Positions 15,840 to 24,896 are shown, counted from the stretch's first letter. The stretch: 49,081 nt of DNA from Treponema sp. (GCA_016292805.1 JAEDFM010000010.1:1-49081); one strand, 5' to 3'. Program-made: numbers and translations. Notes: generated from the sequence alone by a model not told the origin.

Positions 15840-16448
15840 ATGTTTGTAACTTGTCTTGATTTGGAAGGTGTTCTTGTTCCAGAAATTTGGATTGCTTTTG
15901 CAGATGCAGTTGGTATTCCAGAATTGCGTCGTACAACTCGTGATGAACCTGATTACGATAAATTGATGAAATATAGAATTAATATTCTTAAAGAACATGC
16001 CCTTGGATTAAAAGAAATTCAGGATACAATCAAAAAGATTGATCCACTTCCTGGTGCCAAAAAATTTCTTGATGATTTACGCGCTAAGGGACAGGTTATT
16101 ATCATTTCTGATACATTCAGTCAGTTTGCTGCACCACTTATGGAAAAGCTTGGCTGGCCAACAATTTTCTGTAACGAACTTGAAGTAGCAGAAAATGGTG
16201 AAATTACTGGTTACAGAATGCGCTGCGAAAAAAGTAAGCTTACAACTGTAAGAGCTCTTCAGTCTTGTGGCTTTGAAACAATTGCCAGCGGCGACAGCTT
16301 TAACGACTTAGGAATGATTGAAGCTTCTAAAGCAGGCTTCCTTTTCCGTTCTACAGAAAAAATCATTAAGGAATACCCACAGTATCCTGCTTTCACAGAA
16401 TATTCGGAATTGTTTGACGCAATTCAGAAAGTAATAGATAATAATTAA
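15840..16448 (+). CDS. thrH: Phosphoserine phosphatase / homoserine phosphotransferase ThrH
   Basis: A HAD-superfamily enzyme of 202 residues that closely follows the ThrH pattern: CLDLEGVLVPEIWIAFA at the start with nucleophile Asp7 and Glu9 in place of the usual second Asp, SDTF for the second HAD motif, and ASGDSFND for the third. ThrH dephosphorylates phosphoserine to serine and can move phosphate to homoserine, linking serine and threonine synthesis. GAGG precedes the ATG by six bases, and a TTGACA promoter lies upstream. The next gene has its own promoter inside the 3' end of thrH. Confidence 0.92.
   Translation: MFVTCLDLEGVLVPEIWIAFADAVGIPELRRTTRDEPDYDKLMKYRINILKEHALGLKEIQDTIKKIDPLPGAKKFLDDLRAKGQVIIISDTFSQFAAPLMEKLGWPTIFCNELEVAENGEITGYRMRCEKSKLTTVRALQSCGFETIASGDSFNDLGMIEASKAGFLFRSTEKIIKEYPQYPAFTEYSELFDAIQKVIDNN
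16414..16442 (+). promoter_or_regulatory. Sigma-70-like promoter of the beta-barrel gene
   Basis: TTGACG (16414-16419), 17 bases, GATAAT (16437-16442), both one base off consensus. It lies within the last codons of thrH; the predicted start (16449) falls just after the thrH stop and gives a 40-base leader with AGGAG. Confidence 0.6.
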
Positions 16449-16488
16449 AAAGTAGCAAAAAACTAATTATTGTGAGAGGAGAAACACA

Positions 16489-17172
16489 ATGAAAAAAATT
16501 ATTGCTTTGGCTATTGCAGCCGTAACTTTTGTTAGTGCATCTTTTGCCTTAGACTTCGAAATTGGTGGAAGATTCTTTATGGGAACAAACCTTGGAAGCT
16601 ATACTTTTGATGCAATTGAGGCTAACACTGATACAGCAAAAGAACAGTTAAAGAATACTACCTTTGATTCAAAATTAGACTATGGATTTGGTGCTTATGC
16701 AAACTTTGCCTTGTTCGGCGGACTTGGAGTTCAGGCGGAAGCTGACCTTACAAAAGGTTCTGCTTCAATTAAAAATCTTGATAAAGCTGAAAAATACGAA
16801 GTTTGGACACTTGATATGCCTATAATGGTTTGGGCAAACTTTGATCTCTGGAGACTTACAATCGGTGCCGGTGCTGGTGTAAACTTCTCTTGTGATTTAC
16901 AGTCTGGTAACCTTAAGAGCCTTTACGAACAGACAGCTGCCAATGCTAAAGAAAACATGCTTAGAACAGGCTTTGTTTGTGGTGCAGATGCTAAATTCTT
17001 CATTACAAAACACATTGGTATTGTAGCTTCTGGCCGTTACATTATGGACTTTGCTAAGAAAGAAGTTCCTGTAACAGTTAATGGTTATAATACAGGTACT
17101 TCATACCCAACAATTGAATTCTCACGCCGCTCACTTTATGGTGGTTTGGGAATTGAATGGAAATTCTTCTAA
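16489..17172 (+). CDS. Outer-membrane beta-barrel protein
   Basis: A 227-residue protein with a signal peptide (MKKIIALAIAAVTFVSASFA) and then alternating beta-strand sequence: glycine-rich, with amphipathic strands such as GIVASGRYIMDF, and an aromatic C-terminus (LGIEWKFF) typical of outer-membrane barrels. It resembles OmpA-like or porin-family beta-barrels of 8-10 strands without a periplasmic domain. A near-consensus promoter, a strong ribosome binding site and a strong terminator suggest substantial expression as a single-gene unit. The function (structural, channel or adhesion) cannot be read from the sequence. Confidence 0.8.
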   Translation: MKKIIALAIAAVTFVSASFALDFEIGGRFFMGTNLGSYTFDAIEANTDTAKEQLKNTTFDSKLDYGFGAYANFALFGGLGVQAEADLTKGSASIKNLDKAEKYEVWTLDMPIMVWANFDLWRLTIGAGAGVNFSCDLQSGNLKSLYEQTAANAKENMLRTGFVCGADAKFFITKHIGIVASGRYIMDFAKKEVPVTVNGYNTGTSYPTIEFSRRSLYGGLGIEWKFF

Positions 17173-17191
17173 TAGAAACTGTTAGTAAATA

Positions 17192-17247
17192 AAAAAGGGA
17201 CTGACCTTTAAGCTTTGAATAACGCAGCTTAAGGACAGTCCCTTTTT
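17192..17247. terminator. Bidirectional Rho-independent terminator
   Basis: The arms AAAAAGGGACTG (17192-17203) and CAGTCCCTTTTT (17236-17247) are perfect, with a further inner stem CCTTTAAGCT / AGCTTAAGG. A and T runs on both sides let it work in both directions, between the converging barrel gene and the VanY-type gene. Confidence 0.88.
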
Positions 17248-17263
17248 ATTTTTAACTTAGCTT

Positions 17264-18103
17264 TTACGCTTTTAACCAGGCATCAATAAATTCAATCATA
17301 TACTGCTGAACATTATTGAAATATTTTTTCTGGAACTGGCAGGCAGGAATTCCCACATAACGAAAATGCCAGCTTTCCCATCGATAGCCAGTTACATCTT
17401 CATACATTTTTGGGAAACTTAAGCTCCAGCCAAAACTGGCAGCATTTTTATAAACCCACTGTCCGCCAGGAGTCTGATCAAAGGCATCGTCAACTGGAGC
17501 AAAATCCATTGCCAGACCTAACTGGTGCTGTGAAGTTCCAGCCCTTGCACTTTCTCTTTCGGCTTCTTCAAGGCCATCAACTCTAACCCAATAATCAAAC
17601 AGATTTTTCTGATATTCGTAAGAACGGTAGGTTGAACTTACAGTAAGAGTAACACCATCAGCTTTAGCTGCAGCACCCATTTCGTTCAATGCATTAAAAG
17701 CTTCAGGTCTAAGATTCAAATTATTTTTATTTACTTTGAAATTTGCATTGTTTTCCAGATGAACCAATTTTAAAGGAACATAATCTTCACCAACAGTATG
17801 AGTTTTATCAATAAGATAAAATGGACTTAAATCATCATCTGAAAAATCTTTTCTGCTATCAAGAACCTTACTCAAATCATTAAGAAACTCTTCTGGATTA
17901 GAAATATGTACATCGCCCTTAAATCTACTACTCATGCCAGCTAAAACTGCATTTAATTTTTCTATCTGTGGATTAACCTTGATTTCTTCAATAGTATTTT
18001 CATTACTATTTACAGCTGCACTTCTATTTTTTGCACAGGCTGTAAAATTAAGTGCTGTAACACATGCTATTAAAAGTAACAGCTTTTTATTCTTTACTAA
18101 CAT
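17264..18103 (-). CDS. D,D-carboxypeptidase, VanY/M15B family, lipoprotein
   Basis: I take ATG 18103 (279 residues), which gives a standard lipoprotein signal (MLVKNKKLLLLIACVTALNF then TAC); an upstream in-frame ATG at 18154 would add 17 residues before the signal. The M15B motifs are clear: STYRSYEYQ, SQHQLGLAMDF (S-x-H-x-x-G-x-A-x-D zinc ligands) and ESWHFRYVG. It should trim the terminal D-Ala of peptidoglycan stem peptides in the periplasm. It is not evidence of vancomycin resistance, as no vanHAX or regulator genes are nearby. The start overlaps the end of the M29 aminopeptidase gene by 17 bases, implying coupled translation. Confidence 0.88.
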   Translation of the reverse strand: MLVKNKKLLLLIACVTALNFTACAKNRSAAVNSNENTIEEIKVNPQIEKLNAVLAGMSSRFKGDVHISNPEEFLNDLSKVLDSRKDFSDDDLSPFYLIDKTHTVGEDYVPLKLVHLENNANFKVNKNNLNLRPEAFNALNEMGAAAKADGVTLTVSSTYRSYEYQKNLFDYWVRVDGLEEAERESARAGTSQHQLGLAMDFAPVDDAFDQTPGGQWVYKNAASFGWSLSFPKMYEDVTGYRWESWHFRYVGIPACQFQKKYFNNVQQYMIEFIDAWLKA

Positions 18104-19214
18104 CTTCCTGAATAACTCCATTATTAAGAATAACCTTGCTTGTATCATCTGCATAAATAACTGTGATTGTTGGACTTCTAACTACTCCATCCAGATGAAT
18201 TAATGCTGGAGCATCGTTATCGTAGTTTTCTCCAATAGCAAAGTGACAGGTATTAAAAGCTTTTTCGTCTTCAAGCATATTTCCTGTAATCTGAGCCGCA
18301 GGATTTAATCCAATACCAAGTTCACCAATATTACGGGCATTACGCTTATAAACAGCAGCCTGTCCGGCAGGAAGCTTCTTTTCTTTTTCTAGAGTAAAAG
18401 GTCTTGTTTCAGCTTCTGTAATTGTTTTTAATAAACGGCGTGCTTCTGCACCACCCTTAATATCAGTAACAAAACCATTTCCAATTTTACAGGTAATTGG
18501 AGTTTCCAGAATGGAATCACCATCAGAGAAAGTCATAGAACCATCATAAACAATTGTTCCCTCTGTTTTACCAACTACAGGACTTATAAATACTTCACCA
18601 GCTGGAATATTTCCACCTGTTCCAGGTTTAGAAAAATCTCCATCATCAAACATAAGCTTACGGTTTTCCACACTGATTGTAACATCTGTACCGGCAGGAG
18701 CTGTAATATGAACAGACTTTGCATTAGTAAATAATTCTTCCAGCTTTTTACAGCGAGCCTGCAACAATTCATAATCAATTGCAGCGGTTCTGTTCATCAT
18801 GTCTAGTGTAATACCTGGAGTCCAGGCACCACGCATACTTTTTTTACCATCCATCAAATAATCAAAAATATGAGTATATTCCTGACCATCTTCTGTTTTA
18901 TATGGATTTGCCTGTGCCGCAGGATCCTTACCTAATTTAATATTTGAAATGGAAAAACATACATCTGGATTTGCACCAATAGCTGCCAGAACCTCTGGAG
19001 TAGCATTATCAAAACTGGTTCTATCTGGCTGATACATCAATGTACTTACAGCGCCGGCATCACAGGAAGCTTTATATAAATCCTGGGCAATTTCTGAAGT
19101 AGCAGGATTTGCAATTACAAGAACCCGCTCCCCCTTCCGAACCTTTACCACATCCTGAACAACAACTTCGGCTGGAGTTCTGTCTTTTTTAGAAATGATT
19201 TTATCGATTAACAT
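18087..19214 (-). CDS. M29-family aminopeptidase
   Basis: A 375-residue cytoplasmic protein resembling thermophilic-type metallo-aminopeptidases (AmpS/PepS, M29). The recognisable C-terminal metal-ligand region includes IPAGEVFISP, NIGELGIGLNP, a His in CHFAIGEN and a His in ALIHLDG, matching the E, E, H, H order of the family. The N-terminal half has a Rossmann-like start (VVKVRKGERVLVIAN). It should release N-terminal amino acids from peptides using two divalent metals. It lies downstream of the secreted Met/Pro-repeat protein gene with an 18-base gap and overlaps the VanY gene. Confidence 0.82.
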   Translation of the reverse strand: MLIDKIISKKDRTPAEVVVQDVVKVRKGERVLVIANPATSEIAQDLYKASCDAGAVSTLMYQPDRTSFDNATPEVLAAIGANPDVCFSISNIKLGKDPAAQANPYKTEDGQEYTHIFDYLMDGKKSMRGAWTPGITLDMMNRTAAIDYELLQARCKKLEELFTNAKSVHITAPAGTDVTISVENRKLMFDDGDFSKPGTGGNIPAGEVFISPVVGKTEGTIVYDGSMTFSDGDSILETPITCKIGNGFVTDIKGGAEARRLLKTITEAETRPFTLEKEKKLPAGQAAVYKRNARNIGELGIGLNPAAQITGNMLEDEKAFNTCHFAIGENYDNDAPALIHLDGVVRSPTITVIYADDTSKVILNNGVIQEDVSKE

Positions 19215-19232
19215 GGTCCCCTCCCAATGTTT

Positions 19233-20093
19233 TTATTTGTCTATATCAAGAAGTAAATCAACCTTCAAACCATCATCAGCGTGAAGTACTACAAGATTAC
19301 CGGTTTTTTCGGCTTTAAGATTTTTTATTTTTGAAAACTTATATACAAAAGAATTTTCATTTAATGCATCCTGAACAATACTTGGCTGAACATCAAATGT
19401 TGTAACAGAACCGTTGCTTTTTACAGCCTTAAACATAAGATAAAAAGTTTCTGTTCTGGATTTCTGATTTGTAAAATAACGTCTGTCCCCAGTCAAAAGG
19501 AAAGTTCCATCCGCTTCTGGTTCACTAAAGAAAACTGTAGTTAATGAGTCTTTAATATCATAACCATTAATTCTAAAGCGCAGAATCTGAGGTTCTCTCT
19601 GCTTAAAATTCTGAGAATCTTCCTGAGCATTTTCCAGCTGCTGTCGCTGAACAGGACTTGCATTCTTCTGCTGAGTCTTTAATTCTTCAAGACTTGTAAG
19701 AACCTGCTGCAGCAAAACATTTGTTGAAGAAGCTGCGGTAGTTCCCGAAAGCGATGAAAGATTATTAAACATTCCTGAATCATAAAGCGAAGTAATATCT
19801 GATGCAGAAAGTATAGAACTGTTATTCATTAATGTACTTACAATATCATCAGTATTATCGTTATTTGTAATAACAGACTGCTTTTCAGTTTCAGTTGTTT
19901 CATTTTTATTAGACTTCTTTTTAGGAACTACTGAGTTAGAAGGAAAACTAGGAGTATAAAATGGTGTTTCTAAAGAAGGCATACCCGGCATTGCAGGCAT
20001 GGCTGGCATTTCAGGATTAGAGATGCTCTGTGCATAAACTGCGCTACAAAGAACTAAACCTGCTAAGCCAGAAATTAATTTACAAACTTGCAA
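19233..20093 (-). CDS. Secreted protein with Met-Pro-Ala repeat, unknown function
   Basis: The best start is TTG at 20093: GGAGG lies six bases upstream (20100-20104) and the product (286 residues) then begins directly with a signal peptide (QVCKLISGLAGLVLCSAVYA). Longer versions starting at ATG 20108 or 20204 push the signal inward and have no ribosome binding site. After the signal comes PEMPAMPAMPGMP, a Ser/Asn/Thr-rich region, a Gln-rich helix and a C-terminal beta-rich domain (RFRINGYDIKDS onward). No known family. The start overlaps the end of the HExxH gene by 14 bases. Confidence 0.7.
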   Translation of the reverse strand: MQVCKLISGLAGLVLCSAVYAQSISNPEMPAMPAMPGMPSLETPFYTPSFPSNSVVPKKKSNKNETTETEKQSVITNNDNTDDIVSTLMNNSSILSASDITSLYDSGMFNNLSSLSGTTAASSTNVLLQQVLTSLEELKTQQKNASPVQRQQLENAQEDSQNFKQREPQILRFRINGYDIKDSLTTVFFSEPEADGTFLLTGDRRYFTNQKSRTETFYLMFKAVKSNGSVTTFDVQPSIVQDALNENSFVYKFSKIKNLKAEKTGNLVVLHADDGLKVDLLLDIDK

Positions 20094-20892
20094 GAGATTC
20101 CTCCACATATTCAAGACGCTGAGTAAGCTGTGCAATTGTTTTTTCCAGGCGATTTTTTTCTTTTTCAAGTTTAACTTTTGGATCATCACCACGAGCTTTA
20201 GCATTTTCCTTCTTCATCATTTCGCGAATGCTTGATGGAGACTTTCCACCTTCAACAAACTGCTGTTCAACAGTGGCACGGTCATCTCTCTTTTTAACAG
20301 AAGCTACAACCTTCATATTATCAAAGCCAATTGCTGGATTTACTTCTACAGCACCAACCTTACGAATTTCAAGCTCAGATTTTCTAGGAAGACAAAGAAC
20401 GCGATCAATATAATCTTCATAACGAATATCAGCTTCCTTACACAATTCCATAGCTCTAGCCAGTTTTTTACCGAATTCCTGCATAAGCTGACCATTTTTA
20501 GCAAGATAGTTTTCCTTAATGTCCTGTGTAAGAGCTTTTAATTCTTCGTTATTTTCCCAGCCAATTGTGTAATAACCTTTCTGTTCAGCCAGCTGAAGCA
20601 AATCTCCAAAACGAGCCCAGAATTCCTGTGTATGCACCTTACACCTGCGTCCATAACTTGGATCATTTTCCTGTTTTGCAATTGTCATTAGGTGATGTGT
20701 GTATTCGTGAATTGCTGTATAAATCAACTGATTATCAGTTTTTAAATTAAGATTATGAATAAAGATTTCATGAGTATCTGGCTGATAAAAACCATTAACT
20801 CTTTTACTTTCCTTTCCAGTCTGAGTAACAGTAAAATCAATTGATGGCTGTTCCAGATCTAAAAGTATTTCTTTAATTCTATCGTTATTCAT
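20080..20892 (-). CDS. Putative zinc metallopeptidase-like protein (HExxH)
   Basis: A 270-residue cytoplasmic protein. It carries HEYTH at 62-66, a classical zinc-binding HExxH, in the context TAIHEYTHHLMT, followed ~30 residues later by HTQEFWARFGDLL, similar to SprT/WSS1-like layouts in which a third ligand follows. The C-terminal ~50 residues are charged and form a coiled coil. I do not know a named family; it could be a protease, or a structural zinc protein. It is followed by a secreted-protein gene overlapping by 14 bases and preceded by rsmE. Confidence 0.65.
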   Translation of the reverse strand: MNNDRIKEILLDLEQPSIDFTVTQTGKESKRVNGFYQPDTHEIFIHNLNLKTDNQLIYTAIHEYTHHLMTIAKQENDPSYGRRCKVHTQEFWARFGDLLQLAEQKGYYTIGWENNEELKALTQDIKENYLAKNGQLMQEFGKKLARAMELCKEADIRYEDYIDRVLCLPRKSELEIRKVGAVEVNPAIGFDNMKVVASVKKRDDRATVEQQFVEGGKSPSSIREMMKKENAKARGDDPKVKLEKEKNRLEKTIAQLTQRLEYVEESLASL

Positions 20893-20907
20893 AAGTCTTA
20901 AGCTCTC

Positions 20908-21708
20908 CTATTTATCTAAATATCCAAGTCTATTTAAAATTACTGCTCCAGCAACTGTTGCCGCTGTTTCAGTACGCATAATTCTATGTCCCATGCCGCA
21001 TCGAATATAACCATATTCTTCCAGCATTTCCCGTTCCTTATTAGTCCAGCCTCGTTCACTACCAATAGCAGCATAAACCGATTTACCATCAGCACAAGGA
21101 TTTTCGCACTGCATACAAGGAATATCTTCCATTGCTTCATTCAAAGCACATTTAGGATTCACATTGTCCAAAGCCAGTCTTAAAACATGATGGGAATGTT
21201 CTTTGCTTGAATGCTCCTGACAATAATCAAGACATTCTTTTAAACTCTGATGAAGAAACAGTTCTGGAACATGAGTACTGCCTGCCTGAACAGTTCCGTC
21301 CAAAAGCATTTTGTATGCTGCGCCCCGTTCAACCAGTGTAGACTGCATATAGGATTTTTCACCAAGCTCTGTCCCTGTAAGATGAACTTCCTGAACTCCA
21401 AGGGCTGCAATGTCTCGCAATAATCTTTTCAATTGAATTGGACGAGGAAAACCAATAATCATTCTAAGTGTTGTTAATTGTTTTCCATCACCTGTTGGTT
21501 CAAAGGTAAAATGGATTTGACCGGAATGCTTTTCTTCTCCCAGTTCTATTTTTGTTATTGTTGCCACACCACTGGAACCACCAATAATTCCGGCAGTAAA
21601 AGTGTCCCCTTCTTTTTTGTGTAAAACCTTAAGCAGATGCTGACCACGCTCATCGGCCACCGAAAGAGGATTTGAAATTTCATCTGAAGTAAAAAGACAA
21701 ATATTCAT
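20908..21708 (-). CDS. rsmE: 16S rRNA m3U1498 methyltransferase RsmE
   Basis: A 266-residue SPOUT-fold methyltransferase. The N-terminal PUA-like part has RGQHLLKVLHKKEGD, and the C-terminal SPOUT part has IGFPRPIQLKRLLRDIAALGV, AIGSERGWTNKE (counterpart of GPEGGFS) and MGHRIMRTETA, the SAM-binding knot. It methylates N3 of U1498 in 16S rRNA. An insertion of about 20 residues around 160-185 (CQEHSSKEHSHH) is unusual. There is no separate ribosome binding site: the ATG follows the upstream stop by six bases, so translation is probably coupled to the TPR-protein gene. Confidence 0.9.
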   Translation of the reverse strand: MNICLFTSDEISNPLSVADERGQHLLKVLHKKEGDTFTAGIIGGSSGVATITKIELGEEKHSGQIHFTFEPTGDGKQLTTLRMIIGFPRPIQLKRLLRDIAALGVQEVHLTGTELGEKSYMQSTLVERGAAYKMLLDGTVQAGSTHVPELFLHQSLKECLDYCQEHSSKEHSHHVLRLALDNVNPKCALNEAMEDIPCMQCENPCADGKSVYAAIGSERGWTNKEREMLEEYGYIRCGMGHRIMRTETAATVAGAVILNRLGYLDK

Positions 21709-21714
21709 AAGTTA

Positions 21715-23073
21715 TTAACCAAGCAAGTTAATTTTCTTAAGGATTTTGCAAAGTTCGTCTTTTTCAACAAGGTCAATTGGACGTCCTTCACTAAACTTAT
21801 GACAGCTTTCCGAAAAACAGCCCATTGTTACACAAACACCGTTATCACATTTTGAATCACGGATTTTAGAATGGAAATCTCGAATATAAATATCGCCAAT
21901 AGCAGTTTGTGTTCGATAAAAACGATAAAGCTCCTTAGCAGACCATTTTGAACTTTCAACTTCACAAATAAATTCAACACATTCAGATGCTACCTGAACA
22001 TCTTCAACTTTTACAAAAGCATCTTTACGATAGGCAGCCATAAAACGACGGCAAAGGGCCACAAAGTCACTTGTCCCGGACAAAAGGTAAACCTGAAGAT
22101 TTTTGTTCTGATTCAACTCAGAATAGCGGATAACTAGTGAATCAACATCTTTATATCCAGATTTTAAAACCTGAATCTGTTTAAGCAAAGCAAGTCCCTT
22201 TGAAATATCTTTATTCTGAATATAGCAATTGGCACAACGATATTTAATTAAAAGTGCATTCTGTTCTGGAACACCAACCAGTTTCATACCAATTTCATAA
22301 TCCTGAATTGCAGCGGCATAGTCTCTGCTTCGTTCATGAACACGACCTGCTTCAATACAAGACTGTGCTCCAAATACTGGATCAGGACGAAGATGCATAA
22401 ACACTTTAAGGGCTTTATCTCCCATGCCGGTCTCAGACATAGCAACAGCCATATCAAAAAGGATTTCCTTATTATTTGGCTGCTCTTCCAGAACCTTCTT
22501 TAAGAAAGGCAGACTTTCACGATACTTCTGCAGTTTAAACAAACTGAAAGCAATAAATTCATTTGCATCATTAGTTTCTGGTCTAAGGATTTTAGTTTTC
22601 TTAAAACAGATTAAAGCCTTATCATAAGTTCCATTTTCATATAAAGCACGACCAAGAAAATAATTTGCTTCGTAAGAATCAGGATCTTTTTTTACAGAAA
22701 TCATAAGTGCATTTAAGGCTTCCTGCTTTTTCTGTGTATAGAAGGCAGCAATACCCATTCTTAAAGCTGATTTTGCAATATTAATTTCTGTGTGAACAGC
22801 TGAAATATCATAAAGTGTTTTATAAATATCCCAAGTTTTTTCCCAGTTCTTATCGGTATAGTAAACGTCACCTAAATTTTCCAGCGCTGCTACATTATGA
22901 GGATCATGGGCAAGTTTTCTTTCAGCTTCTTTAATGATAGAACTCTTGCCTTTTTTCTTAATCTTTTCATCTACAGAGCTACCAGCACCTTGCTTCTTAA
23001 TTGATCTTATAAGCATAAGAACTACGACAGAAGCTGCGGCAACTACAACTGCAATAAGAATTGAAATTATCAT
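21715..23073 (-). CDS. Membrane TPR protein with Mrr-like C-terminal domain
   Basis: A 452-residue protein. An N-terminal transmembrane helix (about 2-24) is followed by a basic stretch, then TPR repeats from about 50 to 330 (e.g. AALENLGDVYYTDKNWEK, YEANYFLGRALYENGTYDKA). The final ~110 residues (FICEVESSKW, YIRDFHSKIRD, VTMGCFSESCHKFSEGRPI) resemble the Mrr-cat restriction-endonuclease fold, in which a G-x-x-V-T-x-G-x-F strand precedes a GR-x-I-x-L end. The canonical D...(E/Q)xK catalytic residues are not evident, so it may be a non-catalytic relative. It is probably an inner-membrane scaffold of unknown role. Confidence 0.68.
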   Translation of the reverse strand: MIISILIAVVVAAASVVVLMLIRSIKKQGAGSSVDEKIKKKGKSSIIKEAERKLAHDPHNVAALENLGDVYYTDKNWEKTWDIYKTLYDISAVHTEINIAKSALRMGIAAFYTQKKQEALNALMISVKKDPDSYEANYFLGRALYENGTYDKALICFKKTKILRPETNDANEFIAFSLFKLQKYRESLPFLKKVLEEQPNNKEILFDMAVAMSETGMGDKALKVFMHLRPDPVFGAQSCIEAGRVHERSRDYAAAIQDYEIGMKLVGVPEQNALLIKYRCANCYIQNKDISKGLALLKQIQVLKSGYKDVDSLVIRYSELNQNKNLQVYLLSGTSDFVALCRRFMAAYRKDAFVKVEDVQVASECVEFICEVESSKWSAKELYRFYRTQTAIGDIYIRDFHSKIRDSKCDNGVCVTMGCFSESCHKFSEGRPIDLVEKDELCKILKKINLLG

Positions 23074-23088
23074 GGGCTCTCTCTACAC

Positions 23089-24261
23089 CTATTTATTCAT
23101 TTTCTCTTTTACCAATGCAGCTATTCGCTCCATGGCAATCTTAATTTTATTGATATCAGTAGCATAACAGCAGCGAATGAAGCCTTCACCACAATCACCA
23201 AAACAAGTTCCAGGAACAACAGCAACACTGTATTTCTGAATAAGCTCTGTAGCAAATTCTTCTGAAGTTAAGCCTGTTGGACGAATATCCGGAAACATAT
23301 AGAAAGCACCTTCTGGTTCAGCACAAGGAAGTCCCATATCTTCAAACGCTTTATGCATTACATTTCGTCGCTGCTGATAGCTTACACGCATTTTTTCTAC
23401 ATCATCCCAGGCATTGCGCAAACCTTCAGCAGCTGCATACTGGCTGAAAATTGGAGGACAGATTGAACTGTAAGCATGAAGTTTACAACAAAGTGTAAGC
23501 AAATCATTAGGAGCACAAACATAACCAATACGCCAACCTGTCATTGCAAAAGATTTAGAAAAACCATTAAAGATGATTGTGTAATCTTTCATTCCTGGTA
23601 ATGAGCCAATAGAAACATGTTTGTGATTATCGTACAAAAGTTCACAATAGATTTCATCACTTAAACACCAGATTTTATGTTTTTTAATTACTTCTGCAAG
23701 TTTTGCAAGCTCAGTTTCTGGAATACAACGACCTGTTGGATTACTTGGAGAACAGAACATTATTGCTTTTGTTTTTGGAGTAATTACACTTTCAACCAAT
23801 TCTGCTGTTGGGACAAAGCCAGTTTTACTTGTATCAAGGTGAATTACTTTAGCCTCACACAATGTAGAAAGTGGCTGGTATGAAACATAACAAGGTTCAC
23901 AAATAATAATTTCATCACCGGGATTAAGAATAGAACGCAATACTAAATCCAAACCTTCAGAAGCACCAATTGTTGGTAAAACTTCAGTTGCTGGATCATA
24001 ATAAAGATTATATCGTTTCAGATATTTACAGATTTCCTGCCGAAGTTCAATTAAACCCCAGTTAGAAGTATATGATGTATGACCTTTTTCCAAATGGTAA
24101 AAAGCTTCTTCCCGAATTACCCATGGAGTTGGAAAGTCTGGTTCACCTACACCAAGGGAAATAATATCGTCATGTCCAATACAAAGTTCAAAAAACTTAC
24201 GAATTCCCGATGGAGGAATTTCCTGCATCAAAGAACTGAATTTATCTTCTCTATCATTCAT
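23089..24261 (-). CDS. Class I/II PLP-dependent aminotransferase
   Basis: A 390-residue fold-type I aminotransferase. The PLP lysine is in NGFSKSFAMTGWRIGY; SNPTGRCIP, the conserved N-P-T-G, and a C-terminal Arg region (GFIRCCYA) complete the active site. It resembles the aspartate/aromatic aminotransferase (AspB, PatA, AlaT) branch; the amino-acid specificity cannot be read from sequence. It is 39 bases downstream of an Lrp/AsnC regulator gene, an arrangement common for amino-acid metabolism where the regulator controls its neighbour. Confidence 0.9.
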   Translation of the reverse strand: MNDREDKFSSLMQEIPPSGIRKFFELCIGHDDIISLGVGEPDFPTPWVIREEAFYHLEKGHTSYTSNWGLIELRQEICKYLKRYNLYYDPATEVLPTIGASEGLDLVLRSILNPGDEIIICEPCYVSYQPLSTLCEAKVIHLDTSKTGFVPTAELVESVITPKTKAIMFCSPSNPTGRCIPETELAKLAEVIKKHKIWCLSDEIYCELLYDNHKHVSIGSLPGMKDYTIIFNGFSKSFAMTGWRIGYVCAPNDLLTLCCKLHAYSSICPPIFSQYAAAEGLRNAWDDVEKMRVSYQQRRNVMHKAFEDMGLPCAEPEGAFYMFPDIRPTGLTSEEFATELIQKYSVAVVPGTCFGDCGEGFIRCCYATDINKIKIAMERIAALVKEKMNK

Positions 24262-24300
24262 TATAAAATTTTCCTATCTAATTATGCATTCTTAATTTAT

Positions 24301-24783
24301 TTAAGCCTGCATTTCGCGGCGGTCAGCTTCATCTTCTACATATACAATATCATTTTCTTTGTATGTCTTAAGAATGAAGTTTGTTTTTGTAGAACGAACA
24401 CCTTCCAAAGTAGAAAGCTTTTCGCTTACAAACATAGCGATTTCTTTTAAGTTATCGCCTTCAATTAAAACTTTAAGGTCATATCCACCGCTCATAAGAT
24501 ACAGTGATTTAACCTGTGGGAAACGATAGATTCGGTCAGCAATGGCATCAAAACCATGTTCACGCTGTGGCTGTACCTGAATCTGAATTTCGGCGACTAC
24601 TTTGTCTTTCGCGACTTTATCTTTTTCTGGGTTTACAATGGCCGCGTACTTAAGAATAACTCCGTCATCTTCCAGCTTTTTAATAATAGCTTTAACTTCA
24701 TCCGATGTTTTCTTAGTCATAGCTGCTATATCTTCTACAGATAAGCGAGCATTCTGGCGCAATAAATCTAGAATTTCTTCCAT
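24301..24783 (-). CDS. Lrp/AsnC-family transcriptional regulator
   Basis: A 160-residue regulator. The N-terminal winged helix-turn-helix (LSVEDIAAMTKKTSDEVKAIIKKLEDDGVI) is followed by an Lrp-type effector domain (RAM/AsnC ligand-binding; VKSLYLMSGGYDLKVLIEGDN) and a short charged tail. It probably senses an amino acid and controls the downstream aminotransferase. AAGGGG lies six bases before the ATG. As the first gene of the 17264-24783 leftward run, it may head that operon. Confidence 0.9.
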   Translation of the reverse strand: MEEILDLLRQNARLSVEDIAAMTKKTSDEVKAIIKKLEDDGVILKYAAIVNPEKDKVAKDKVVAEIQIQVQPQREHGFDAIADRIYRFPQVKSLYLMSGGYDLKVLIEGDNLKEIAMFVSEKLSTLEGVRSTKTNFILKTYKENDIVYVEDEADRREMQA

Positions 24784-24862
24784 GGTAAACCCCTTTTTTC
24801 TATGTTAAATAACACTATATTTTACTATTAATGGAGCTTTTATACAATTAGTGATTTCAGGC

Positions 24863-24896
24863 AAAAAAAATCCGGTAGCTGTAAAAACTACCGGAT
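24863..24896 (-). terminator. Rho-independent terminator
   Basis: A perfect 9-bp stem ATCCGGTAG / CTACCGGAT (24888-24896, 24870-24878) is followed on the minus strand by eight T. It ends the transcript that includes the secreted-protein gene at 24918, separating it from the Lrp operon. Confidence 0.88.

Noticed and set aside
17264..18103. VanY-type peptidase as vancomycin resistance
   Set aside because: The VanY family is widespread as a normal D,D-carboxypeptidase and no other van genes are present.
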